From positions 1 through 64,000 of the forward strand of contig NZ_UNRC01000004.1 of NCBI RefSeq assembly GCF_900537065.1: a stretch of 64,000 nucleotides of DNA, given 5' to 3'. Source of the DNA: Sphingorhabdus sp. Alg239-R122 (GTDB lineage: Bacteria; Pseudomonadota; Alphaproteobacteria; Sphingomonadales; Sphingomonadaceae). This document shows, piece by piece, positions 47,045 through 56,190 of the stretch. Position numbers and translations under genes: made by a program. Every line of letters starts with the position of its first letter. The first letter of the stretch is position 1. Under the pieces are notes generated by a model that saw only the letters and a list, made by a program, of their open reading frames with translations, searched no databases and was not told where the DNA came from.

Positions 47045-47767
47045 TCATGTTCCGCCTTGAGCATCCTTTTCTGCACAGCCGCCAATTTCCTCTGGCGGCT
47101 CTGTTCCGTCGCGTTCAGCAACCAGCTGGCCCAGACGCTTTTGCATCTGCTCCATTTCACACTGCAGTACTTCCAGTTTCTGTGTCGAAGGATCATATTT
47201 TTCACTGCATGGCGTACCATAAGGAATGAAATCACGCTGATAATCATCCGCTTCGACCAAGGTCGAGCGTGCACGCACGCCAACCATGGTTGCTCCATCG
47301 GGCACTTCTTTTGTTACCACCGCATTTGCGCCGATACGTGCACGTTCGCCGACCAGTATCGGCCCCAATATCTGTGCGCCGGAACCAATGATGACATCAT
47401 TAGCGATGGTGGGATGACGTTTACCCGGCACGCCGTCCGCAGGATTCGTGCCGCCCAGCGTCACACACTGATAGATCGTCACATTATCACCAATTTCCGC
47501 GGTTTCACCAATTACGGTGAAGCCATGGTCAATAAACAGGTGCTTACCGATTTTTGCCCCCGGATGGATATCAATTGCGGTCAGGAAGCGGGATAAATGG
47601 TTTACGAGGCGAGCAAGAAAGAAAAGCTCCCCGCGAAAAAACCAGTGCGCAATACGGTGCAGCCCGACAGCCAAAAGGCCGGGATAAAGCAGTATCTCCC
47701 AACGCGAACGCGGGGCCGGGTCACGGGAACGAATGGAATCAAGATAATCTGTCAGTGCGCGCAGCAT
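47045..47767 (-). CDS. cysE: serine O-acetyltransferase
   Basis: A 240-residue left-handed beta-helix acetyltransferase making O-acetylserine for cysteine synthesis. Motifs: TAIDIHPGAKIGKHLFIDHG with catalytic His, VIGETAEIGDNVTIYQ and GGTNPADGVPGKRHPTI. The layout is the shorter EpsC/plant-like form. The frame opens at 47788, but the ATG at 47767 has a perfect AAGGAG six bases upstream, so I chose it. The C-terminus (after about 185) is a charged, possibly coiled region. Confidence 0.93.
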   Translation of the reverse strand: MLRALTDYLDSIRSRDPAPRSRWEILLYPGLLAVGLHRIAHWFFRGELFFLARLVNHLSRFLTAIDIHPGAKIGKHLFIDHGFTVIGETAEIGDNVTIYQCVTLGGTNPADGVPGKRHPTIANDVIIGSGAQILGPILVGERARIGANAVVTKEVPDGATMVGVRARSTLVEADDYQRDFIPYGTPCSEKYDPSTQKLEVLQCEMEQMQKRLGQLVAERDGTEPPEEIGGCAEKDAQGGT

Positions 47768-47869
47768 AGGCAGCTCCTTCACTTGCATATCGCCTATAAA
47801 TAGACGCGAATAGCGGCTTTTTCCAGCCTTGATGGCAAAATAACTATTTTCAGGGGCAGGAGTATAACT

Positions 47870-49372
47870 TTATCCAGCAGCTTTCTTGCTGAGAACAAGT
47901 TCGGCTTCAAGCTGCATTTCGCGAGCGAGCTTTTGATGCCTTCGCTCAACCACTTCGCCATAAAAATGCGCATGTTCAGGCTGTAGCAGTAATTGCAGCC
48001 TATCCTGTTTCACACGAATGCTGCAATGCGTAAGGAATTTGTCCGTGCCGCCTGAAAGCCGCTTGGCAAGGCGTATGGCAAGCCCCCAGCATATAGCACG
48101 GCGCATATCTTCATCGCTTAGCAAGCCGCTATTTTCCATGAATATTCTAACCCCGCCATCAAAACTGGTTGATAGCGCCTGCGCCACCAGCATTCTGCCT
48201 CTCGCATCTATGCCGACCCAGTTGCCATGTAGCGCCATATCAATGCCGCGTGCCGAACGGAAGTTCGGGTTTGCCTGCCACCCTACATCGGCCAGATGAC
48301 ATGATGCCAGCAGCAGTCTTTGGTTTTCCCGGCCTTTTTCCTTAAAGAGCGGTGTCAGCCATTCATACAGCCTCTCACCCGTGCGGCCATAACGCGATTG
48401 CAAGCGTCCAAATCGTGCAGCCGGTTCAAGTAACGGATCACGTTTGCGGGTTTCCTTGCTCATCTTGCCATAAAGCAACCCTTCACGCAGGCCATAGGCA
48501 GACACCACATATTCTCGCGGTTTGGTAAAACTGTCGATAATATCCAGTAACGCAGCCGCATCACGCAATGTAGTAACACGCGAAAATGGAAATCCGTCTA
48601 TGGCAAGGAGTTCTTCATCGCTCATCCGGGTAGCAATGTTGATCAATTCTCCAGCTCGCTTGCGCGATATAGTGTAATTATGCAGCACTTTGAGCGGATA
48701 AGACTGTAAGTGCATGTCCAGCCGTGCCAAAGCGCGCCAGCTTCCCCCGACCAGATAGAAACTGCCTTTACTTTTGCTGAAGGCCGGATCCAGCCCCGAC
48801 AGCAATTCTTTAACATGCCCTTCCAGCTTGCCTTCTTTACGCAGCGGTGCCGCGCGCAGTACGCCTATCGGCATGGAAACGCGTTCATGCACCTTGCCTC
48901 CGCCGATACGTGCCAGTTCCAGACTACCGCCACCCAGATCGCCGACAATGCCTTTCGACCCGGGAATGCCTGACAGCACACCCATGGCAGCAGTTTCAGC
49001 TTCTTCCAACCCGGAAAGGATTTCGATATCAAAGCCAATCTTGCGCGCCATGCCAGCAAATTCAAAGCCATTCGTGGCATCACGCACGGCCGCAGTTGCA
49101 ACGCAGATAACCTCGTCCGCACCGACCAGGTCTATCAGCGATTTAAACCGTTCCAGCGCAGCCAGCCCGCGCTGCATTGATTTCTCACCGATCTTGCCGG
49201 TTGCGGACAGTTCAGAGCCAAGCCCTGCCATCACTTTTTCATTAAAGGTGATCGCCGGGTTGCGGCGGGGCCCCGCGTAAACGACCAGCCGGATCGAATT
49301 GGAGCCGATATCAATAATTGCGGTGCGATATTCGCGGCGCGGAGCGACTGATTTCTTCTTTTTTGCCGCCAT
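47870..49372 (-). CDS. ppx: exopolyphosphatase (Ppx/GppA family)
   Basis: A 500-residue sugar-kinase-fold hydrolase. The N-terminal phosphate loop is TAIIDIGSNSIRLVVYAG, and IVGDLGGGSLELARIGGG is the second nucleotide/phosphate motif. The C-terminal part is the HD-like domain (LLLASCHLADVGWQANP). It removes terminal phosphates from polyphosphate or acts on pppGpp; the two activities cannot be separated here. It starts six bases after ppk1, so synthesis and breakdown genes are co-transcribed. Confidence 0.92.
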   Translation of the reverse strand: MAAKKKKSVAPRREYRTAIIDIGSNSIRLVVYAGPRRNPAITFNEKVMAGLGSELSATGKIGEKSMQRGLAALERFKSLIDLVGADEVICVATAAVRDATNGFEFAGMARKIGFDIEILSGLEEAETAAMGVLSGIPGSKGIVGDLGGGSLELARIGGGKVHERVSMPIGVLRAAPLRKEGKLEGHVKELLSGLDPAFSKSKGSFYLVGGSWRALARLDMHLQSYPLKVLHNYTISRKRAGELINIATRMSDEELLAIDGFPFSRVTTLRDAAALLDIIDSFTKPREYVVSAYGLREGLLYGKMSKETRKRDPLLEPAARFGRLQSRYGRTGERLYEWLTPLFKEKGRENQRLLLASCHLADVGWQANPNFRSARGIDMALHGNWVGIDARGRMLVAQALSTSFDGGVRIFMENSGLLSDEDMRRAICWGLAIRLAKRLSGGTDKFLTHCSIRVKQDRLQLLLQPEHAHFYGEVVERRHQKLAREMQLEAELVLSKKAAG

Positions 49373-49378
49373 ATGCTG

Positions 49379-51520
49379 TCAGTTCCCCGATTTGCTGCGA
49401 TGGAATAGCTTGAGCTTCGGCACGCCTGCACTTTTCTTGAGCGCTGCGCCGCGTCCAGACAGTGACGGATTGGTCATGAAATAGCGGTGCAGGTTAAATG
49501 ACTTCTTGCCGGGCTTGATACGGGTATAATTCCCCTCCCCATCCAGCGACCAGCTTTGTTCATTGTCCAGAAGGTTGGCGAGCATCACTTGTTCGAGCAC
49601 CTGATCATGCACAGTGGCATTCACGATAGGCAGCATATATTCAACACGGCGGTCAAAATTGCGCGGCATCCAATCAGCCGAACTGATAAAAACGCGCGCC
49701 TTGTCATTGGGCAGCGCCTTGCCATTGCCAAAAGCCCATATCCGGCTGTGTTCCAGATAACGGCCCACCACTGATTTAACGCGGATATTATCTGACATAC
49801 CCGGTACACCGGGACGCAAACAGCATATACCGCGGATGATAAGGTCAATCTGCACGCCCGCTGCGCTTGCCGTGTAGAGTTTCTCTATAATGGCGGGATC
49901 AACAAGCGAATTCATCTTGGCCCAGATTGCACCTGGCTTGCCTTTCTTCACATTACCCATTTCCTTGTCGATAAGCTGCATCAACTCATTGCGCATATCA
50001 CGCGGAGACATGGTGAGCAGTTCCAGTTTTTCAGGCTCGACATAGCCGGTAATATAGTTGAACAGCTGCGCGGCATCGCGCGCCGCACGCGGATCAGCGG
50101 TGAAAAAGCTTAAATCGGTGTATATACGTGCGGTCACCGGGTGATAATTGCCAGTCCCGAAATGACAATAGGTCCGAAAACCGTCCGCCTCACGGCGCAC
50201 CACCATCGAAATTTTCGCATGGGTCTTCCATTCGATAAACCCGTATACAACCTGTACCCCGGCACGTTCCAGTGCGCTGGCCCAGTAAAGATTCTGCTCC
50301 TCGTCAAATCGGGCTTTAAGCTCAATCACAGCTGTGACGGACTTGCCTGCCTCCGCCGCGTCAATGAGCGCGCGGATAATGGCGGACTGTTTACCTGCCC
50401 GGTACAAGGTCTGCTTGATGGCCACTACATCGGGATCTTCTGCAGCCTGCTGAAGGAACGCGATTACAACTTCGAAAGATTCATATGGGTGATGGACAAC
50501 AATGTCCTTGTCACGGATTGCCGCAAAACAGTCACCGCCATGCTCACGGATACGTTCGGGAAAACGTGGACTGAATGCCGGGAATTTAAGTTCCGGCCTG
50601 TCCTCATCCACCAGCATGGCCAGGTCACCCATGCCAATAAACCCGTCTATCACTGTCTTCGTCGTGCCTTTGCCCAGCAGGTTTTCTTCCAGCATCAAAG
50701 CCACTGCATCGTCAAACTCGCTGCTGGTCTCCAGCCTGATGACCTGCCCGCGGCGCCGGCGCTTGATAGCGCTGCGGAAATAGCGCACCAGATCTTCAGC
50801 TTCCTCCTCCAGCTCAAGGTCGCTGTCACGGATAATCCGAAACACGCTGGATGACAGGACCTCATAACCCGGGAACAGGTTTTTGGCGAAAGCTGTCACC
50901 ACCGATTCCAGCGTGAGGTAGAGTGCCTTGTCCCCCGGGATACGTATGAAGCGATCCATCGTGGCCGGCAGCATGACAAGCTCGCGCACCAATTGCCTAT
51001 CCGAGGCGCGTCGGAGCTCAAAAATGATGCTCAGCCCCTTGTTCTGGATAAAGGGAAACGGGTGCGCTGGATCAAGCGCCTGCGGCGTCAGGACCGGGAA
51101 AATCTCTTCCGTGAAATGTTTTTCCAGCCAATTACGCTCTTCCTGGTCCAGCGCATCAACCTCCACTTGGTGGATATCATTTTGCGCCAGTTCTTCCTTT
51201 AGCTCATGCCAGACTTTCTGCTGATCTTCGATCAATTCGCCGGCAAGTTGTTCAATTTCGACCAATTGCTGTGCGGGCGTCCGTCCATCGGCGGAGCGCT
51301 GCTCCACCTCCTGTGTCAGCTGTCCAACCAGTCCGGCCACACGCACCATGTAGAATTCGTCAAGATTATTACCCGAAATGGACAGGAATCGCAGCCGTTC
51401 CAAAAGCGGGTGTGCCATATTGCGCGCTTCTTCAAGGACGCGTTCGTTAAAACCAAGCCAGCTTATCTCACGGTTGAAATAGCGATAATCGCCGCTGATA
51501 TTCTTTACGATCGCATTCAT
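49379..51520 (-). CDS. ppk1: polyphosphate kinase 1
   Basis: A 713-residue PPK1 that makes polyphosphate from ATP. The start (RYFNREISWLGFNERVLEEA) and the ANNLDEFYMVRVAGL-like NNLDEFYMVRVAGLVGQ are diagnostic. The phospholipase D-like catalytic half includes HHPYESFEVV, the autophosphorylated His in HFGTGNYHPVTARIYTDLSF, and SSADWMPRNFDRRVE. Its ATG overlaps the hda stop as ATGA, so it is coupled to hda and followed by ppx. Confidence 0.96.
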   Translation of the reverse strand: MNAIVKNISGDYRYFNREISWLGFNERVLEEARNMAHPLLERLRFLSISGNNLDEFYMVRVAGLVGQLTQEVEQRSADGRTPAQQLVEIEQLAGELIEDQQKVWHELKEELAQNDIHQVEVDALDQEERNWLEKHFTEEIFPVLTPQALDPAHPFPFIQNKGLSIIFELRRASDRQLVRELVMLPATMDRFIRIPGDKALYLTLESVVTAFAKNLFPGYEVLSSSVFRIIRDSDLELEEEAEDLVRYFRSAIKRRRRGQVIRLETSSEFDDAVALMLEENLLGKGTTKTVIDGFIGMGDLAMLVDEDRPELKFPAFSPRFPERIREHGGDCFAAIRDKDIVVHHPYESFEVVIAFLQQAAEDPDVVAIKQTLYRAGKQSAIIRALIDAAEAGKSVTAVIELKARFDEEQNLYWASALERAGVQVVYGFIEWKTHAKISMVVRREADGFRTYCHFGTGNYHPVTARIYTDLSFFTADPRAARDAAQLFNYITGYVEPEKLELLTMSPRDMRNELMQLIDKEMGNVKKGKPGAIWAKMNSLVDPAIIEKLYTASAAGVQIDLIIRGICCLRPGVPGMSDNIRVKSVVGRYLEHSRIWAFGNGKALPNDKARVFISSADWMPRNFDRRVEYMLPIVNATVHDQVLEQVMLANLLDNEQSWSLDGEGNYTRIKPGKKSFNLHRYFMTNPSLSGRGAALKKSAGVPKLKLFHRSKSGN

Positions 51521-52131
51521 GTCGTCAGATCCATCTGCGCGCTTACAGCTTCAGCTGCTTCAGCGACCAGACGCTGCCCAATGGCGGTTTTACGTTCCAG
51601 AGTAAGCCGGTCCAGCTCAGCTGCCAATGCATGAATGGCAGCATAGCTGCGCTCCAACCGCAGTAATGCGAACTGTACCAGTTTATCGCCAATGGCAAGC
51701 CCGCGTTTCGCAAGCAGTTTTTGCAACAATGCGGCGCGCATTTCATCATCAGGCGGACCAACCCATAGCATTTGCGACGCACCCAGGCGGGACAATAAGT
51801 CCGGCAGCTTGATGCCCCATTCTGCTGGCGCGCAGCGGGAAGCAAGCAGCAATGACTGGCTATGCTGCTGTGCATGGTTCCAAGCATGGAACAGTTCTTC
51901 ATCACTGCAGCTATCGGCATCATCAATAAACACGCCGTCATGCTGCTGAGCAAATATCGTACCCATAGAGCTTTTACCGCTGGCATCGGGGCCAATCAAT
52001 ATACCGGTGTGAAACGGCCATTTCGCGGCATTTTCAAATTGCGTAACCAAAACCTGGTTGCAACGCGTAACAATAAGCTGCGTGTCCGCGCCGTGTCCTT
52101 CCGGTGTCAATGGCAGTGCAATCTGGTTCAT
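51517..52131 (-). CDS. hda: DnaA-homologous regulatory inactivator (Hda/HdaA)
   Basis: A 204-residue AAA+ protein like DnaA domain III. It begins MNQIALPLTPEG, the expected N-terminal segment by which Hda proteins dock on the beta clamp (QxxLPL-type), then the P-loop GILIGPDASGKSSM. Hda promotes ATP hydrolysis by DnaA after initiation. I place the start at the ATG at 52131; a TTG at 52155 is in frame but the ATG gives the family start. The region just upstream repeats this start codon in a 17-bp tandem repeat. It is coupled to ppk1 by ATGA. Confidence 0.88.
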   Translation of the reverse strand: MNQIALPLTPEGHGADTQLIVTRCNQVLVTQFENAAKWPFHTGILIGPDASGKSSMGTIFAQQHDGVFIDDADSCSDEELFHAWNHAQQHSQSLLLASRCAPAEWGIKLPDLLSRLGASQMLWVGPPDDEMRAALLQKLLAKRGLAIGDKLVQFALLRLERSYAAIHALAAELDRLTLERKTAIGQRLVAEAAEAVSAQMDLTT

Positions 52132-52170
52132 TGGGCAATCTGGTTCATTGGGCAATCTGGTTCATGGGCA
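52124..52170. repeat. 17-bp tandem repeat (2.8 copies) over the hda start
   Basis: The unit TGGTTCATTGGGCAATC occurs at 52124-52140 and 52141-52157 without change, followed by a partial copy at 52158-52170 lacking one T. Each copy carries an ATG on the minus strand. Because 17 is not a multiple of three, successive copies are in different frames. Confidence 0.95.
52128..52165 (-). other. two six-codon mini-ORFs chained by ATGA into hda
   Basis: Two identical frames, each MNQIAQ then stop: 52165-52145 and 52148-52128. The first ends in TGA overlapping the second ATG; the second ends in TGA overlapping the hda ATG at 52131. They arise from the 17-bp repeat and copy the first four codons of hda. 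This layout would suit stop-and-restart translation. Confidence 0.5.
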
Positions 52171-52200
52171 TTTGCTATATTCCATATGGTTGTCCACCAT
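52162..52200 (-). CDS. 12-codon leader ORF upstream of hda
   Basis: ATG at 52200, ten bases after the DUF2066 stop, with AGG five bases before it. It encodes MVDNHMEYSKCP and stops in TGA overlapping the next ATG (52165). It may be the entry point for ribosomes on the hda leader. The start and stop are seen; translation is inferred. Confidence 0.4.
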   Translation of the reverse strand: MVDNHMEYSKCP

Positions 52201-52210
52201 TATAGCCTGT

Positions 52211-53458
52211 TCAGCGCGATATACGCAAAACATTACCACCCTGTTGCACCTGCCATCCCTGCGACTGCAGAGCGGTGCGCAATCCATCAATTGTCCCGCT
52301 ATAGCTGACCCGCATTACCGATGTGCCGCCAACGGCGACGCTACCGATATTGACTGATGTTACTCCAGGAACGCCGCGCAGCGCGCCTTGTGCAGATGTT
52401 ACCGCACCTGCATCAGGTGTTGCGATCTGTATTGATACGGTAGTCGCACTCGCTGCAGGTGGAGCAGATTCGACAGTACTGGGAGCAGATTCGATGGCAG
52501 TTTCGGTTTCTTCTCCGGTTTCAACCGCTTCTTCCTCTTCTTCGTTCGCATCAGGATCTTCGATCACCAGCGAACTGTCAGGACGCAGGGTACCACGCGA
52601 AAGTGCAGCAGAATAAATATCATCAAACCGCTTCACCGCCTCATTCAGCATCACATCAAGGCCATTGCTATTCGCGACGCGTAGCTGAAAACCTTCAAGA
52701 AAGCGGTTATCAGGGCCATAACGAGCAGTGAATTTGCCCACAATAGGCCCGCCCGGCCATTCCCGTTCCAGCCGCGCCATGGGCATAATCACATCAGCCG
52801 CACCAAACTGATCCAGAATAAGCCGCCACCAGATCCGGCCGCGCCGTTCCACCTGTCCTGCGTTGAGCAACAGCGAATCACTACCGCCGCCGGTAGGGCG
52901 CACATAGTCTATCCGACTATCTGCAGTGCGGAAACGCGCCCATGCCTTTTGCCAGTCAGTGCGGCTTTCAAAAACCTGCGCACTGCCGCCGCTCCACATG
53001 ACTGGTACGACAAGCATTGGCGCAGAGCGCGCACGATTGCCGCGCACGCCCAATATCTGCGCAGCACGCGCACGGTCAAACAATACACCCAGTTTCGCGA
53101 TATAGCGTCGCGGACCGATCTGTTCTTCCTCGACCACAATCGCCGATACAATGGCATCCAGTGCCGAATCGCTGAGCGCAGGAGCCCCGCCACGGCCTTT
53201 TGATTGCCGCCACAGCTTCACCCAACCCTTGCGCTGCGCTTCACGCCAACCCGCTTCACGTGCATCTTCGGCAGACTTTCCGGCAACGTTGACCTCAACG
53301 CCTGACACTTCGAAGTCACCGTTGCTGCTCACCGGAGCGACACCGCGATCGCCCTCTATCTGTGCGAAGGTAATTGCGCCGCACCCCAGTGCGATGGCAG
53401 TCAAACCTGCCACGCCCGCCTTGCGGATATTGAAGCCCTTAAATGTCACGCTATCCAT
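52211..53458 (-). CDS. DUF2066 domain exported protein with C-terminal HMA-like fold
   Basis: A 415-residue protein from the ATG at 53458 (a TTG at 53524 lies upstream in frame). A signal-like segment (AGVAGLTAIALGCGAITFAQ) is followed by the DUF2066 domain (VSGVEVNVAGKSAEDAREAG onward). An acidic linker contains a 21-bp DNA repeat giving ESAP twice. The C-terminal 75 residues look like a ferredoxin/heavy-metal-associated fold, without the CxxC metal site. The function is unknown. It is the first gene of the hda-ppk1-ppx run and diverges from purM. Confidence 0.82.
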   Translation of the reverse strand: MDSVTFKGFNIRKAGVAGLTAIALGCGAITFAQIEGDRGVAPVSSNGDFEVSGVEVNVAGKSAEDAREAGWREAQRKGWVKLWRQSKGRGGAPALSDSALDAIVSAIVVEEEQIGPRRYIAKLGVLFDRARAAQILGVRGNRARSAPMLVVPVMWSGGSAQVFESRTDWQKAWARFRTADSRIDYVRPTGGGSDSLLLNAGQVERRGRIWWRLILDQFGAADVIMPMARLEREWPGGPIVGKFTARYGPDNRFLEGFQLRVANSNGLDVMLNEAVKRFDDIYSAALSRGTLRPDSSLVIEDPDANEEEEEAVETGEETETAIESAPSTVESAPPAASATTVSIQIATPDAGAVTSAQGALRGVPGVTSVNIGSVAVGGTSVMRVSYSGTIDGLRTALQSQGWQVQQGGNVLRISR

Positions 53459-53546
53459 AAAATTTTTTGACCATATCAATCTGTTTCCACCCTTTTGACG
53501 ATAATGCGATGGAAATCCAAGCAAGAACTCGTTAATCGCTGCATTT

Positions 53547-54689
53547 ATGAACAGTAAAGATGATAATAAAGCAACGCCAGCAAGCTCCCCAGCAAACCCT
53601 GATGCCGAAAGCTATACATATGCGAAGGCGGGCGTGTCCATAGATGCCGGCAATGCGCTCGTTAAAGCGATTGCTCCGCTCGCCAAAGCGACGGCGCGGC
53701 CTGGCGCAAATGCCGATCTGGGTGGGTTTGGTGGTTTTTTTGACCTGAAAGCCGCCGGCTACGACGACCCACTGCTCGTCGCCGCCAACGACGGCGTAGG
53801 CACAAAAGTCAAACTGGCGATCGATCATGACCGGCATGACCAAATTGGCATTGACCTAGTCGCGATGTGCGTAAATGACCTGATCGTGCAGGGCGCAGAA
53901 CCGCTTTTCTTTCTCGATTACTTTGCCACTGGCAAGCTGGAAAACGGTGTTGCCCAGCGCGTGGTGGCGGGCATAGCGGATGGTTGCAAACAGGCCGGAT
54001 GCGCGTTGATTGGCGGCGAAACAGCGGAAATGCCCGGCATGTATACAGCGGGTGACTACGACCTTGCGGGTTTTTCCGTCGGCGCTGTCGAGCGCGGTCA
54101 GGTGCTGAAAGGCGACAAAGTGGCGGCGGGCAATGTCCTGCTCGGCCTTACGTCTTCTGGTGTACACAGCAACGGCTATTCACTCGTGCGGCGGCTGGCG
54201 ACGGACAAGGGATGGAAACTGGACCGCCCGGCCCTGTTCGATCATGATACGCTGCTGGTCGACGCGTTGATTGCACCAACCCGTATTTACGTAAAATCAT
54301 TGCTGCCACTCATCCGTGTGGGCAGAATCAACGCCATGGCGCATATTACCGGCGGCGGCTTGCTTGAAAACCTGCCGCGCGTGCTACCGGAAGGGTTGCA
54401 TGCGCATGTTAATGCGGACAGCTGGACACAACCTCGTTTGATGGCGTTCCTGCAAGCTGAGGGCAATATCGAACCTGCCGAAATGGCACGCACGTTCAAC
54501 TGCGGCGTCGGTATGGTGCTTGCCGTTGCAGCGGACAGGGTAGCAGAGATTATTACCGAACTGGAAGTTGCAGGCGAAACCGTGTTCACCATCGGCGATA
54601 TCCGCGAAGGCCAGAAAGGCTGTACAGTAAGCGGTTCTGCCGGCAACTGGGCCGCACGTGACGACTGGTCTGAAACGCATCATGGATAA
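53547..54689 (+). CDS. purM: phosphoribosylformylglycinamidine cyclo-ligase (AIR synthetase)
   Basis: A 380-residue enzyme closing the imidazole ring in purine synthesis. Motifs: [20 protein letters not shown], the ATP/phosphate loop [40 protein letters not shown] and [20 protein letters not shown]. There are about 25 more residues at the N-terminus than in E. coli. It overlaps purN by eight bases, the usual purM-purN pair. Confidence 0.97.
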   Translation: MNSKDDNKATPASSPANPDAESYTYAKAGVSIDAGNALVKAIAPLAKATARPGANADLGGFGGFFDLKAAGYDDPLLVAANDGVGTKVKLAIDHDRHDQIGIDLVAMCVNDLIVQGAEPLFFLDYFATGKLENGVAQRVVAGIADGCKQAGCALIGGETAEMPGMYTAGDYDLAGFSVGAVERGQVLKGDKVAAGNVLLGLTSSGVHSNGYSLVRRLATDKGWKLDRPALFDHDTLLVDALIAPTRIYVKSLLPLIRVGRINAMAHITGGGLLENLPRVLPEGLHAHVNADSWTQPRLMAFLQAEGNIEPAEMARTFNCGVGMVLAVAADRVAEIITELEVAGETVFTIGDIREGQKGCTVSGSAGNWAARDDWSETHHG

Positions 54690-55644
54690 AGTACAGGTTG
54701 CCATCCTGATCAGCGGCAAGGGTACCAATATGGCTGCCCTGATATATGCTGCGAAACAAGATGATTGCCCATATGAAGTTGCGCTGGTTGCATCAAACAA
54801 TCCAAAGGCAGAAGGCCTGAAACTTGCAGAAGCCGAAGGCATTGTGACATTCGCACACAGCAATAAGGGCATGGATCGTACGGCCCATGACGCGCTGATG
54901 CATGCTGCCATTTTGGAAAGCGATGCGGAATATGTTGTACTGGCCGGATATATGCGTATCCTGAGCGAAGAATTTATCTGCAAATGGCGTGATAAAATAT
55001 TGAATATACACCCTTCTTTGCTCCCTAAATATAAAGGTCTTGGTACGTTTCAAAAAGCACTGGATGCGGGCGATAGCCACGCAGGATGCAGTGTGCACAT
55101 CGTGACGCCTGAACTGGACGATGGCCCCGTTCTGACACAGACTGAAGTCGCAATCATGGACGGCGACACCCCTGAAGCGCTCGCCCGCCGCGTACAGTTT
55201 GCCGAACATCAGCTTTATCCCAAAACACTTGTCAAATATGTCACACGCGAGCAGGATCCAGCCTGGATACTCAAACAGGTCCGCACCCGTGCACTCGCAC
55301 TGCCCGAAACATATGAAAAGGAAAGTTTCGGCGCCCCCGGTTTTCGTGTTGGTACCGAGAAAACCGGCAAATATTTTGCCTATTTCAGCCGCGATCACTT
55401 TGAACGCAAAGGCGTTGCACTGTTCGTGAAAACAACCGGCCACGACGAACAGGCAGCACTACTCGATGCCGATCCGGACCTCTATTACAGCCCTAAATTC
55501 TATGGCGCATCAGGCTGGATCGCGGTCCGGCTCGACACAGGCGACACCGACTGGGAACATATCAGCGACTGGCTTGCCAAAAGCTGGCGCATAGTAGCCC
55601 CGAAACGGTTTGTAAAACTACAGGATATTGCGGACGAGTTTTGA
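54682..55644 (+). CDS. purN: glycinamide ribonucleotide formyltransferase fused to a MmcQ/YjbR-like domain
   Basis: A 320-residue protein. Residues 1-190 are a complete Pur[21 protein letters not shown], the catalytic [16 protein letters not shown] (Asn108, His110) and Asp in [12 protein letters not shown]; it transfers formyl from formyl-tetrahydrofolate to GAR. Residues about 195-320 are extra. [20 protein letters not shown], the Tyr/Phe-rich centre and [13 protein letters not shown] match the MmcQ/YjbR (CyaY-like DNA-binding fold) family, normally a separate protein of about 115 residues. The frame is continuous and no stop or internal start marks the junction. The ATG at 54682 overlaps the purM stop. 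Confidence 0.88.
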   Translation: MDKVQVAILISGKGTNMAALIYAAKQDDCPYEVALVASNNPKAEGLKLAEAEGIVTFAHSNKGMDRTAHDALMHAAILESDAEYVVLAGYMRILSEEFICKWRDKILNIHPSLLPKYKGLGTFQKALDAGDSHAGCSVHIVTPELDDGPVLTQTEVAIMDGDTPEALARRVQFAEHQLYPKTLVKYVTREQDPAWILKQVRTRALALPETYEKESFGAPGFRVGTEKTGKYFAYFSRDHFERKGVALFVKTTGHDEQAALLDADPDLYYSPKFYGASGWIAVRLDTGDTDWEHISDWLAKSWRIVAPKRFVKLQDIADEF

Positions 55645-55695
55645 TACCCTCCGCTCCTCCTGTAAGCTGGCATGGGACACACTCAGGAGTATGAA

Positions 55696-56139
55696 ATGAT
55701 CGTAGATATCCAGACAGAAACCATAATTGATAGGCCTTTGGCTGAAGTTGCAGCCTATGCGGCCAATCCTGACAATGCTCCTGAATGGTATGTAAACATC
55801 AAGTCGGTCGAGTGGGTGACAAAGCCGCCTTTGCAACTGGGATCGCAACTGGCGTTTGTCGCGCATTTCCTGGGCAGGCGCATGGCCTATACCTATGAAG
55901 TTACTGAACTCATCCCGGGTAAACGGTTTATCATGCGCACAGCAGAAGGCCCATTTCCCATGGAAACCACCTATGAGTGGGAAGCAGTTGAAACAAACCG
56001 CACAAAAATGAAACTCCGTAACCGGGGTGAACCATCGGGCTTTTCGCGCCTGATGGCGCCGCTCATGAAAACCGCCATGCGCCGTGCCAATCGCAAAGAC
56101 TTGGCGATGCTAAAAAACATATTGGAAAAAGCCAAATAA
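55696..56139 (+). CDS. SRPBCC family protein
   Basis: A 147-residue START-like helix-grip protein: MIVDIQTETIIDRPLAEVAA, AYAANPDNAPEWYVNIKSVE, GKRFIMRTAEGPFPMETTYE. Such proteins bind hydrophobic ligands in a deep cavity, and the ligand is unknown. AGGAG lies seven bases before the ATG at 55696; the eight-codon upstream extension would cover that site. It is followed by a terminator shared with ndk. Confidence 0.85.
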   Translation: MIVDIQTETIIDRPLAEVAAYAANPDNAPEWYVNIKSVEWVTKPPLQLGSQLAFVAHFLGRRMAYTYEVTELIPGKRFIMRTAEGPFPMETTYEWEAVETNRTKMKLRNRGEPSGFSRLMAPLMKTAMRRANRKDLAMLKNILEKAK

Positions 56140-56142
56140 AAA

Positions 56143-56164
56143 GCCGCCGGATCGCTCCGACGGC
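56143..56164. terminator. bidirectional terminator between the SRPBCC gene and ndk
   Basis: GCCGCCGGA and TCCGACGGC pair with one mismatch around a TCGC loop. On the minus strand it is followed by CTTTTTATTT, a good T-tract for ending ndk. On the plus strand CTTTAAAATTT follows, giving weaker termination of the SRPBCC gene. Confidence 0.82.
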
Positions 56165-56190
56165 CTTTAAAATTTCAGTAATTACTATTC

